Assembly (NCBI RefSeq): GCF_052065415.1
Contig: NZ_JBQHUB010000028.1
Span: forward strand, 1 to 36,175
From: Pseudoflavonifractor_A sp022772585
Lineage (GTDB): Bacteria; Bacillota; Clostridia; Oscillospirales; Oscillospiraceae
Length of the DNA stretch: 36,175 nt
Direction: 5' to 3'
Every line of letters begins with the position of its first letter. Position 1 is the first letter of the stretch. Positions 21,409-29,220 of the stretch are shown one piece after another. The position numbers and the translations under genes are program-made. Under the pieces are notes generated by a model. That model saw only the letters and a program-made list of their open reading frames with translations, made no database searches and was not told the DNA's origin.

Positions 21409-21672
21409 ATGTACCTCCATCTGGGCCAGTCGGTGGTGGTGGCGTACCGGGACGTCATCGGCATCTTTGATATGGACAATACCACCTCCTCCCGCCTGAC
21501 GCGGAACTTTCTCAATCAGGCGGAGCGGGAGGGAAGAGTGGTCAATGTATCCGATGACCTTCCCAAGTCCTTTGTGCTGTGCAGGGGACGGGACGGAGCG
21601 GACCGGGTGTATATCTCGCAGCTCTCGCCGGCCACCCTGCTGCGCCGGGCCGAGAGCAACAGCTTTGAATGA
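21409..21672 (+). CDS. remB: DUF370 protein, RemB-type extracellular matrix regulator
   Basis: An 87-residue DUF370 protein, the family of RemA/RemB (YaaB). It begins MYLHLGQSVVVAYRDVIGIF, followed by TTSSRLTRNFLNQAEREGRV and KSFVLCRG, all family landmarks. The gene between recF and gyrB in B. subtilis is remB, which affects biofilm-matrix expression; RemA paralogs bind DNA as octameric rings. AGAGGAG lies 8 bases upstream of the ATG. The following gene's ribosome binding site starts about 20 bases after its stop. The exact role here is inferred from family and synteny. Confidence 0.92.
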   Translation: MYLHLGQSVVVAYRDVIGIFDMDNTTSSRLTRNFLNQAEREGRVVNVSDDLPKSFVLCRGRDGADRVYISQLSPATLLRRAESNSFE

Positions 21673-21704
21673 AACAGCGTCCATGCGACGAGGGGAGGAG
21701 CTTT

Positions 21705-22106
21705 ATGGAATCCATCCAATACCTGTGGAAGGACCGCAAGCGTTTTCTGGGCATGCCCATCACCTTTACGAAATACAGCGTCAGTGAGAACCGGATCTTT
21801 CGGGAAAAGGGACTTCTGAACCTGAAGGAGGAGGAAGTCCTGCTCTACCGGGTGCGGGATCTGGACCTGCGGAGGAGCCTGGGCCAGCGGATTTTCGGCG
21901 TGGGCACCGTGTGCGTCCACTCCTCGGACAAGACCACGCCTATCCTGCAGCTGGAGAACGTGAAGGACCCCAAGGCGGTGAAGGAGCTCATTTACCGCCA
22001 GGTGGAGGCCGCCAAGGAGAAGCGCCGCATGCGGGCCACCGAGCTGCTGGGCGACGAGGATATGGATCACGACGGCGACGGCTTCCTGGACGACGACGAT
22101 ATGTAA
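21705..22106 (+). CDS. PH-like domain protein with EF-hand-like acidic tail
   Basis: A 133-residue protein. Residues about 5-95 resemble the bacterial PH-like fold seen in many clostridial small proteins (MPITFTKYSVSENRIFREKG, then VLLYRVRDLDLRRSLGQRIF, GTVCVHSSDKTTPILQLENV). A charged helix (VKELIYRQVEAAKEKRRMRA) follows. The C-terminus ends in DHDGDGFLDDDD (121-132), which fits the calcium-loop pattern DxDxDG-x-hydrophobic with Asp at position 12. No signal peptide or membrane segment is seen. GGGGAGGAG lies 4 bases before the ATG at 21705; an upstream frame start at 21669 overlaps remB and lacks a site. It lies between remB and gyrB and is probably cotranscribed with the recF group. Function unknown. 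Confidence 0.82.
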   Translation: MESIQYLWKDRKRFLGMPITFTKYSVSENRIFREKGLLNLKEEEVLLYRVRDLDLRRSLGQRIFGVGTVCVHSSDKTTPILQLENVKDPKAVKELIYRQVEAAKEKRRMRATELLGDEDMDHDGDGFLDDDDM

Positions 22107-22173
22107 CGGGAAGCGGCGCGCCGCCCGGCGAAGGGCCGGCACGGCATAAACAGTCAACAGCGTCCGCAGGGAG

Positions 22174-22193
22174 AGCCCTGCGGAGTGGAAACT
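22174..22193 (+). other. Hairpin in the gyrB leader
   Basis: CCGCAGGG (22174-22181) pairs perfectly with CCCTGCGG (22186-22193) around an AGAG loop, 20 bases before the gyrB ATG and just before the ribosome binding site GGAGG. No T-run follows, so a stability or translation role is more likely than termination. Confidence 0.5.
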
Positions 22194-22212
22194 ATCGGAG
22201 GTTATTTACACT

Positions 22213-24156
22213 ATGTCTGAAGAACTGGAAAAGAACCCGACCCAGGTGGAGCATGAATATACCGGCTCTGAGATCCAGGTCCTGGAGGGGCTGGAGGCGG
22301 TACGCAAGCGCCCCGGCATGTATATCGGCTCCACCTCGTCCTCCGGTCTCCACCATCTGGTGTATGAGATCGTGGACAACGCCATTGACGAGGCGCTGGC
22401 CGGCTACTGTGACCAGATCACCGTCACCATTCTGGAGGGGGATGTGATCCGGGTCACCGACAACGGACGCGGCATCCCCGTGGACATCCAGCCCCAGACC
22501 GGAAAGCCCGCCCTTGAGGTGGTCTATACCATTCTCCACGCCGGCGGCAAATTCGGCGGCGGCGGCTACAAGGTGTCCGGCGGCCTGCACGGCGTGGGCG
22601 CCAGCGTGGTTAACGCCCTCTCCGAGTGGCTGGAGGTCCAGGTCCATAAGAACGGGAAGATCTACGAGATGAAGTTCTCCCGGGGCCATGTGACCCAGGA
22701 GATGACCGTGGTGGGGGATACCGATCATACCGGTACCACCGTCACCTTCAAGCCCGACCCGGAGATGTTTGAGGATACGGTGTATGACTACGATATCCTC
22801 CACACCCGCATGCGGGAGGAGGCCTTCCTCAACGCCGGCGTGCGCATCCGCACCGCCGATGAGCGCCCCGGCCGGGAGCAGTCCGACGAGATGCATTATG
22901 CCGGCGGCATCCGGGAGTTCGTGTCCTATATCAACCGGAACAAGACCCTGGTCCATGATGACGTGATCTACATGGCCGGAACGAAGGACGACGCCATGGC
23001 CGAGATCGCCTTCCAGTATAACGACGGCTATAACGAGAACATCGTCTCCTTTGCCAACAACGTCCACACCCCAGAGGGCGGCATGCACGAGACCGGCTTC
23101 AAGACCGCCCTCACCCGTGTGCTCAACAACTACGGCCTGCAGAAGGGCATTTTGAAAAACGACGATAAGGTCTCCGGCGAGGACTGCCGGGAGGGTATCT
23201 CCTGCGTCATCTCGGTAAAGCTGACCAACGCCCAGTTCGAGGGCCAGACCAAGGCCAAGCTGGGCAACAGCGAGATCCGGACCCTGGTGGATTCCGTGGT
23301 CTCCGACAAGTTTGCCGAGTATCTGGAGGAAAACCCCGGCGTGGGCAAGACCATTCTGGAGAAGGCCATGACCGCCAACCGGGCCCGTGAGGCAGCCCGC
23401 CGGGCCAGGGAGAACATCCGCCGCAAGAACGCCCTGGACGGCGCCACCCTGCCCGGCAAGCTGGCCGACTGCTATGAGCGGGACGCCTCCCTCACCGAGA
23501 TCTACATCGTGGAGGGCGATTCCGCCGGCGGCAGCGCCAAGCAGGGCCGGGATTCCCGCTACCAGGCCATCCTTCCCCTGTGGGGCAAGATGCTCAACGT
23601 GGAGAAGGCCCGGGCCGACAAGGTCTACGGCAACGACAAGCTCACCCCCGTCATCACCGCCCTGGGCGCCGGCCTGGGGGAGGATTTCGACGCTGAGAAG
23701 CTCCGCTACCACAAGGTCATCATCATGGCCGATGCCGACGTGGACGGCGCCCATATCCGCACGCTGCTGCTCACCTTCTTCTTCCGCTTCATGCGGCCCC
23801 TCATCGACAAGGGCTATGTGTACGCCGCGGTGCCTCCCCTCTACAAGCTGACCCGGGGCAAGGTCACCCGTGTGGCCTTCTCCGACGGGGAGCGGGACGC
23901 CATTTCCGCCGAGATGCGGGGGGATAACCCCAACGCCAAGGTGGACATCAGCCGCTTCAAGGGCCTGGGCGAGATGAACCCTGAGGAGCTGTGGGAGACC
24001 ACCATGAACCCCGAGACCCGCACTCTCAAGCGGATCACCATGGCCGACGCCGTCAAGGCCGACGAGATCTTTACCCTCCTGATGGGCGAGAAGGTGGAGC
24101 CCCGCCGGGAGTATATCGAGCAGAACGCCGAAAAGGCCATCAATCTCGATTATTGA
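22213..24156 (+). CDS. gyrB: DNA gyrase subunit B
   Basis: The 647-residue ATPase subunit of gyrase, which with GyrA introduces negative supercoils. The N-terminal GHKL ATPase has the Bergerat motifs EIVDNAIDEALAGYC, VTDNGRGIPVDI and GGLHGVGASVVNALS. The transducer domain follows. The Toprim domain carries EGDSAGGSAKQGRD and the metal-binding IIMADADVDGAHIR, and the C-terminal segment has RFKGLGEMNPEELWETTM and ends INLDY. Length and motifs are complete. GGAGG lies about 10 bases before the ATG. It is the standard neighbour of gyrA, which follows after 90 bases. Confidence 0.98.
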   Translation: MSEELEKNPTQVEHEYTGSEIQVLEGLEAVRKRPGMYIGSTSSSGLHHLVYEIVDNAIDEALAGYCDQITVTILEGDVIRVTDNGRGIPVDIQPQTGKPALEVVYTILHAGGKFGGGGYKVSGGLHGVGASVVNALSEWLEVQVHKNGKIYEMKFSRGHVTQEMTVVGDTDHTGTTVTFKPDPEMFEDTVYDYDILHTRMREEAFLNAGVRIRTADERPGREQSDEMHYAGGIREFVSYINRNKTLVHDDVIYMAGTKDDAMAEIAFQYNDGYNENIVSFANNVHTPEGGMHETGFKTALTRVLNNYGLQKGILKNDDKVSGEDCREGISCVISVKLTNAQFEGQTKAKLGNSEIRTLVDSVVSDKFAEYLEENPGVGKTILEKAMTANRAREAARRARENIRRKNALDGATLPGKLADCYERDASLTEIYIVEGDSAGGSAKQGRDSRYQAILPLWGKMLNVEKARADKVYGNDKLTPVITALGAGLGEDFDAEKLRYHKVIIMADADVDGAHIRTLLLTFFFRFMRPLIDKGYVYAAVPPLYKLTRGKVTRVAFSDGERDAISAEMRGDNPNAKVDISRFKGLGEMNPEELWETTMNPETRTLKRITMADAVKADEIFTLLMGEKVEPRREYIEQNAEKAINLDY

Positions 24157-24246
24157 TCCGCCGGGTGGCAGACTGCAAAAAACAGAGGGGAGACGCCCGG
24201 GGCGGTATGACGCCGTTCCCGTCCCCCTGAACGGAGTTGAGCTTTT

Positions 24247-26799
24247 TTGGCAAAGAACAACGAATACCAAACCAAAGATATCACCTTTCCCGACCAGAAA
24301 ATCGTGGAGATCAATCTGGAGCACGAGATGCAGGACGCGTACATCGAGTACGCCATGTCGGTCATCGTGGGCCGGGCCCTGCCCGACGTGCGGGACGGCC
24401 TGAAGCCGGTGCACCGCCGCATCCTCTACTCCATGTACGAGAGCGGCCTGACCAGCGACAAGCCCTTCAAAAAGTCGGCCACCTGCGTGGGCGACGTGCT
24501 GGGCAAATACCACCCCCACGGCGACGCGTCGGTGTACGACGCCCTGGTCCGCCTGGCCCAGGATTTCTCCATGCGCTACCCCCTAGTGGACGGACACGGC
24601 AACTTCGGCTCGGTGGACGGCGATCCCCCGGCCGCCTACCGTTACACCGAGGCCCGCATGGCTAGGATCACCAACGAGATGCTGCGGGACATTGAGAAGG
24701 ACACCGTGGACTGGGACCCCAACTTCGACGAGTCCCTGAAGGAACCCCGGGTGGTCCCCTCCCGGTTCCCCAACCTGCTGGTCAACGGCTCCAGCGGCAT
24801 CGCCGTGGGCATGACCACCAACATCCCGCCCCACAACCTGCGGGAGGTCATTGACGCCACCATCTGCGTGCTGGACAACCCGGAAGCCACCCTGGACGAC
24901 CTGATGGAGCACGTGAAGGGCCCCGACTTCCCCACCCGGGGCATCATCATGGGCCGCAGCGGCATCCGGGCGGCCTACGCCACCGGCAAGGGCCATATCC
25001 GGGTCCGGGCCCGCACCGAGATGGAGGAGTTCGGCAACAACCGCACCCGCATCATCGTCACCGAGCTGCCCTATCAGGTGAACAAGGCCCGCCTCATCGA
25101 GAGCATTGCCGACCAGGTCCATGACAAGCGGCTGGATGGCATCTCCGGCCTGCGGGACGAGTCCGACGGCAAGAAGGGCATGCGTATCGTCATCGAGCTC
25201 AAGAAGGACGCAAACCCCCAGGTGGTGCTCAACCGGCTCTTTGCCCAGACCCAGATGCAGACCACCTTCGGCGTCATCATGCTGGCCCTGGTCAACAACC
25301 AGAAGAAGCCCAAGATCCTCTCCCTGCGGCAGATCCTGGACGAGTACATCGCCTTCCAGGAGGAGATCATCACCCGGCGCACCATCTTCGACCGCCGGAA
25401 GGCCCAGGAGCGGGCCCATCTGCTCAAGGGCCTGCTCATTGCCCAGGACAACATCGACGAGGTCATCCGGATCATCCGGGAGAGCTACGACGACGCCAAG
25501 GAAAACCTGATGAACCGCTTCGGGCTGGACGACGTCCAGGCCCAGGCCATCCTGGACATGCAGCTCAAGCGCCTGCAGGGCCTGGAGAAGGAGAAGCTGG
25601 AGAACGAGTATGAAGAGCTGATGAAGAAGATCGCATACTACGACCAGCTCCTCTCCGACGAGGCTATGCTCCGGGGCGTGCTCAAAGACGAGCTCACCGA
25701 GATCCGCAACAAGTACGGCGACGACCGCAAGACCGAGATCGGCTTTGTGGAGGACGATATCGACATCGAGGACCTGATCGAGGAGGAGGAGTGCGTCTTT
25801 ACCCTCACCTCCGCCGGGTATATCAAGCGCCTGCCCGCCTCCACCTACCGGGCCCAGCGCCGGGGCGGCAAGGGCATCTCCGCCCAGACCCTGAAGGAGG
25901 AGGACTATGTGGAGACCGTGTTCACCGCCTCCACCCATGACTATATCCTCTTCTTTACCAACAAGGGCCGGGTCCACCGGAAGAAGGGCTATCAGATCCC
26001 CGAGGCCGGCCGTACCGCCAAGGGCACCAACATCGTCAACGTCCTGCCGGTGGAGAGCGGAGAGAAGGTCACCGCCATGATCCACCTGCGTGAGTTCCCG
26101 GAGGATCGCTATCTGGTGATGGTCACCCGGGGCGGCACCGTCAAGCGCATCCAGCTCTCCTCCATCAACACCGCCCGCAAGGCGGGCATCCGCTGCATCA
26201 CCCTGGAGGAGGACGACGAGCTCATCTCCGTGCGGGAGACCGACGGCGATCAGGCCATCCTCATCGCCACCCACGACGGCATGACCATCGCCTTCCGGGA
26301 GAGCGACATCCGCTGCATGGGCCGGGACGCTTACGGCGTGCGGGGCATCCGCCTGCGGGACGGCGACTTCGTGGTGGGTGCCGCCCGGGCCAAGTACGAC
26401 CACCAGGTGCTCATGGTCACCGAGAACGGCTACGGCAAGCGCACCCCCATGGACGAGTACTTCCGGGCGGACGGCCCCCAGAACCGGGGCGGCTACGGCC
26501 TGAAGGGCTACCAGGTCACCGACAAGACCGGCCCCATCGCCGGGGTGAAGGTGGTCAGCGAGGACGACGATATCCTCATCATTTCGGACGACGGAACCAT
26601 CATCCGCACCCATGCCGCCGGCATCAATGTTTACTCCCGCACCGCCCAGGGTGTCCGGGTCATGAACCTGGCTGACGGCGTGAAGGTCATCTCCATCGCC
26701 CGCACCGAGCATGAGGAGGACGGCGAGGCGGAGGAGAGGCCCGCAGAGGGTGAGCAGTCCGGAGAGACCGGAAGCGAGACCGGGCCGGTTCAGGAATAA
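24247..26799 (+). CDS. gyrA: DNA gyrase subunit A
   Basis: The 850-residue breakage-reunion subunit of gyrase. The N-terminal winged-helix domain has YAMSVIVGRALPDVRDGLKP and the catalytic Tyr in AAYRYTEARM. The C-terminal beta-pinwheel carries the GyrA box QRRGGKG, diagnostic of gyrase rather than topoisomerase IV. The quinolone-resistance region reads HPHGDASVYD: Ala94 and Ser95 replace the usual Ser83-Ala84 (E. coli numbering), while the Asp87 equivalent is present. The start is a TTG at 24247 followed by AKNNEYQTK, with CGGAG upstream. A Glu-rich tail of about 30 residues ends the protein. rnhA begins 9 bases after the stop. Confidence 0.97.
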   Translation: MAKNNEYQTKDITFPDQKIVEINLEHEMQDAYIEYAMSVIVGRALPDVRDGLKPVHRRILYSMYESGLTSDKPFKKSATCVGDVLGKYHPHGDASVYDALVRLAQDFSMRYPLVDGHGNFGSVDGDPPAAYRYTEARMARITNEMLRDIEKDTVDWDPNFDESLKEPRVVPSRFPNLLVNGSSGIAVGMTTNIPPHNLREVIDATICVLDNPEATLDDLMEHVKGPDFPTRGIIMGRSGIRAAYATGKGHIRVRARTEMEEFGNNRTRIIVTELPYQVNKARLIESIADQVHDKRLDGISGLRDESDGKKGMRIVIELKKDANPQVVLNRLFAQTQMQTTFGVIMLALVNNQKKPKILSLRQILDEYIAFQEEIITRRTIFDRRKAQERAHLLKGLLIAQDNIDEVIRIIRESYDDAKENLMNRFGLDDVQAQAILDMQLKRLQGLEKEKLENEYEELMKKIAYYDQLLSDEAMLRGVLKDELTEIRNKYGDDRKTEIGFVEDDIDIEDLIEEEECVFTLTSAGYIKRLPASTYRAQRRGGKGISAQTLKEEDYVETVFTASTHDYILFFTNKGRVHRKKGYQIPEAGRTAKGTNIVNVLPVESGEKVTAMIHLREFPEDRYLVMVTRGGTVKRIQLSSINTARKAGIRCITLEEDDELISVRETDGDQAILIATHDGMTIAFRESDIRCMGRDAYGVRGIRLRDGDFVVGAARAKYDHQVLMVTENGYGKRTPMDEYFRADGPQNRGGYGLKGYQVTDKTGPIAGVKVVSEDDDILIISDDGTIIRTHAAGINVYSRTAQGVRVMNLADGVKVISIARTEHEEDGEAEERPAEGEQSGETGSETGPVQE

Positions 26800-26807
26800 G
26801 CGCAGAT

Positions 26808-27245
26808 ATGAAAACAGTCACGATCTACACCGACGGGGCCTGCTCGGGCAATCCCGGCCCCGGCGGCTGGGGGGCCATCCTGCAATACGGCGCCTACCGC
26901 AAAGAGATGAGCGGCGGCGAGGCCCACACCACCAATAACCGCATGGAGCTCACCGGCGTCATCTCAGCCCTGCGGGCCCTGAAGGAGCCCTGTATCGTGG
27001 AGCTCTGGTCCGACTCCAAGTACGTCATCGACGCGCTGGAAAAGGGATGGGCCCGGGGCTGGAAGGCCCGGGGCTGGGTCAAGGCCGACAAGAAGCCGGC
27101 CCTGAATCCCGACCTGTGGGAGGTCCTGCTGGACCTGTGCGACTACCACACGGTCCACCTCCACTGGGTCAAGGGCCACGCAGATAACCCCAACAACAAC
27201 CGCTGCGACGAGCTGGCGGTGGCGGAGAGCAGGAAATTTCGCTAA
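26808..27245 (+). CDS. rnhA: Ribonuclease HI
   Basis: A 145-residue type 1 RNase H that degrades RNA in RNA-DNA hybrids such as R-loops and primers. The catalytic residues are all present: Asp9 (IYTDGACSGNPGPGGWG), Glu47 (NRMELTGV), Asp69 (SDSKYVIDAL), His124 (VKGHADNP) and Asp134 (NRCDELA). The basic handle region (KGWARGWKARGWVKADKK) also matches. It begins 8 bases after gyrA, with a weak ribosome binding site near the gyrA stop, and is probably cotranscribed with it. A terminator follows. Confidence 0.97.
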   Translation: MKTVTIYTDGACSGNPGPGGWGAILQYGAYRKEMSGGEAHTTNNRMELTGVISALRALKEPCIVELWSDSKYVIDALEKGWARGWKARGWVKADKKPALNPDLWEVLLDLCDYHTVHLHWVKGHADNPNNNRCDELAVAESRKFR

Positions 27246-27253
27246 AAACGATC

Positions 27254-27297
27254 AAAGGGCCTGTCCCCGGCAAATTGCCGGGGACGGGCTCTTTTGG
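27254..27297 (+). terminator. Terminator after gyrA-rnhA
   Basis: GTCCCCGGC and its complement form an 11-bp core hairpin (27263-27285), extended outward by further complementary bases and ending in CTCTTTTGG. It starts shortly after the rnhA stop. Confidence 0.8.
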
Positions 27298-27317
27298 TTC
27301 GTACTATAGGGATGCGG

Positions 27318-27851
27318 TTTTGTCCGCCTGCGGGCGGGACGGGGGATGTCCTCGCCGGACGGGCGTCCTGCGCGGACGGCGCCAGGCCCTTTCCCGAAAG
27401 GGCCTGGACCAAAGGGCAAAGGGGGCAAGCCCCCTTTTGAAACCCCAATACGGGAGAGATTTTGCACAGTACCTCCAAATGTAGGACTCTTCCGTGCTGC
27501 CTGCTTAGTGCCTCACGGATTGCGTTGCTTATATTAAGTGCCAAGCCACAGAGGGAACGCTCAGAGTGGAAATCCTGACCGGACTTTTGCCACGGCTGCC
27601 AGTGGTCCTCAATGCCGGCAGTCTGCCAGGCTCTCAGAAAGCACCTTGCGAGCGTTGCGGAAGGCCATCTTGATTTTGATGGCATTGTGGGAGTGGGCCC
27701 CTCGTGTAGGGAAGGAGTCCCGAGGGAGGGCTGGGCCTCCCTCGGGCCCTTTTCTTCCCCCTTTCTTTTCGGGAAAAGAAAGGGGCCCCCGCCGGGCAGG
27801 CGGCCCGCGCGGCGAGCGCATCCCCCGTCCCCGCCCGTGGGCGGGCAAAAA
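27318..27851. repeat. Gene-free region with two inverted copies of a GC-rich repeat
   Basis: The left copy (27318-27407) and right copy (27758-27851, opposite strand) share a core reading roughly TTTTG-CCCGCC-CGGGCGG-GACGGGGGATG, then CTCGCCG. Each continues into a hairpin with the same CCCG loop: 11-bp stem at 27382-27407 and 12-bp stem at 27758-27785. About 350 bases separate them, with no convincing gene; the minus-strand frame across it has low-complexity Pro/Arg-rich translation and no good start. It resembles a non-coding or MITE-like repeat pair. No terminal target-site duplication could be fixed by eye. Spacer bases 27440-27757 hold no recognised feature. Confidence 0.6.
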
Positions 27852-27883
27852 TCTCTGATCGAAAAAAGTACAGATCCGGACAC

Positions 27884-27918
27884 AAAAAAACTCCCGGCCC
27901 ATTACAGTGGACCGGGAG
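27884..27918 (-). terminator. Terminator of the decarboxylase-darA-holB-ricT group
   Basis: CTCCCGG (27891-27897) pairs with CCGGGAG (27912-27918), extended by CC/GG. On minus it is followed by a seven-T run. It lies just past the ricT stop. Confidence 0.85.
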
Positions 27919-27923
27919 CTCGT

Positions 27924-29204
27924 TCATTCGGATTTAGGGGCCTGTCCGCCGCCCTCGCCCTTGGGCTTGCCGCGGTAGCGGCGGTAACGGCGGCGGGGCT
28001 TTTTCTCGGCGGCGGGCTCGCCGCCCTCACCCCCGGCGTTCTGGGACGGGGCGGCATGGGGGGCGCTCTCCTGGGGCTTTGGCTGTCTGGGGGGCCGGGC
28101 GGGGCGCTCCTGGCGGGGTAAGTCCTCCTGCTTCTCCTGCCGGGGCCGGGATTTGACCTCCTGGGCGGGAGCCTCGCTGGCCTGGGGCTTTTTCCCACGG
28201 CTGCGGCGACGGCGGCGGCGTTCTCCCTCCGGGGCCTGTTCGGGTGCGGCGGGCGTGGCGGCGTCCAGACCGGCCAGACTGGCCAGGGCGGCGGAGAGCC
28301 GGTCCTCCTCGGTCTCGGCAGGAGCCGTCACCCGGCGGAGACTGGCCAGTTCCTCGGCGGGGGGAGCCACATAGCCCTCGGGCCGCTTTCCCTTGCCGTT
28401 TCGGATGACCCGCAGCTCGGTATGGTGATAGTTCCTGGGATTTTCCGGCTGGTCGTCCAGCTTGACCTTTACGGTCTCCCGCAGCAGGTTCACCGAGGTG
28501 ATATTGCCCACGCCGTCGGGGGTCTCCACAAAGGAGTCGTTCTTGGGCATCCGCTTCACGGCATCCTCATAGGCGTCCTGCTCGTACTTCAGGCAGCACA
28601 TCAGGCGGCCGCAGGTACCCGAGATCTTGGTGGGATTGAGGGACAGGTTCTGGGTCTTGGCCATCTTGATGGACACGGGCTGGAACTCGTCCAGAAAGCC
28701 GCAGCAGCAGAAGGGCCGCCCGCAGATGCCCAGGCCGCCCAGCATCTTGGCCTCATCCCGGACGCCGATCTGGCGCAGCTCAATGCGGGTGTGGAAAATA
28801 CCGGCCAGGTCCTTGACCAGGGCGCGGAAATCCACCCGTCCCTCCGAGGTGAAGAAGAACAGGATCTTGTTCCCGTCGAAGTTATACTCCACATCCACCA
28901 GCTTCATGTCCAGGCCGTGCTCCAGGATCTTTTCCTGACAGATGTGGAAGGCCCGCTCTTCCTTTTCCTTATTGCGGCGGACGGTCTCCAGGTCCTTGTC
29001 GGTGGCGATGCGGACCAGGGGGCGCAGGGGCTGCACCACGGATTCGTCCTCCACCATGGTGTTGCCCTGGACACACTCGCCGTACTCAATGCCGCGGGAG
29101 GTCTCGATGATGACGCCCTGTCCGGGAGTTACCGTGGTGCCGTTGGGGTCGAAATAATACTGTTTACCTCCGCTTTTAAAGCGGACGCCGATGATCTCGG
29201 TCAT
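27924..29204 (-). CDS. ricT: PSP1-domain protein RicT (YaaT) with long basic tail
   Basis: A 426-residue PSP1/RicT protein. In B. subtilis RicT (YaaT) joins RicA and RicF in an Fe-S-containing complex that assists RNase Y-dependent mRNA maturation and supports sporulation and competence. The core (about 1-270) is well conserved: IIGVRFKSGGKQYYFDP, EYNFDGNKILFFFTSEGRVDF, and the two Cys groups GGLGICGRPFCCCGF and TCGRLMCCLKYE. The remaining ~150 residues form a low-complexity Arg/Pro/Ala/Gln-rich tail with RRRRRRSRGKK and RRRYRRYRGKPKG blocks, likely an RNA-binding disordered extension. B. subtilis YaaT is about 275 residues. ATG at 29204; it lies 16 bases after holB. Confidence 0.94.
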   Translation of the reverse strand: MTEIIGVRFKSGGKQYYFDPNGTTVTPGQGVIIETSRGIEYGECVQGNTMVEDESVVQPLRPLVRIATDKDLETVRRNKEKEERAFHICQEKILEHGLDMKLVDVEYNFDGNKILFFFTSEGRVDFRALVKDLAGIFHTRIELRQIGVRDEAKMLGGLGICGRPFCCCGFLDEFQPVSIKMAKTQNLSLNPTKISGTCGRLMCCLKYEQDAYEDAVKRMPKNDSFVETPDGVGNITSVNLLRETVKVKLDDQPENPRNYHHTELRVIRNGKGKRPEGYVAPPAEELASLRRVTAPAETEEDRLSAALASLAGLDAATPAAPEQAPEGERRRRRRSRGKKPQASEAPAQEVKSRPRQEKQEDLPRQERPARPPRQPKPQESAPHAAPSQNAGGEGGEPAAEKKPRRRYRRYRGKPKGEGGGQAPKSE

Positions 29205-29220
29205 ATATGCTTCCTCTTTA

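Noticed and set aside
22192..24519. Very long antisense frame (775 codons) across gyrB, with similar ones across gyrA, lepA and the ABC genes
   Set aside because: GC-rich codon bias leaves long mirror frames. These translate to His/Gly/Val/Leu-rich low-complexity sequence, lack ribosome binding sites and lie opposite well-recognised genes.
27242..27883. Minus-strand 213-codon frame in the repeat region
   Set aside because: Its translation is rich in Pro, Arg and Gly where it reads through hairpins, and it has no ribosome binding site. A middle part looks less biased, but I could not link it to any transposase or other family.
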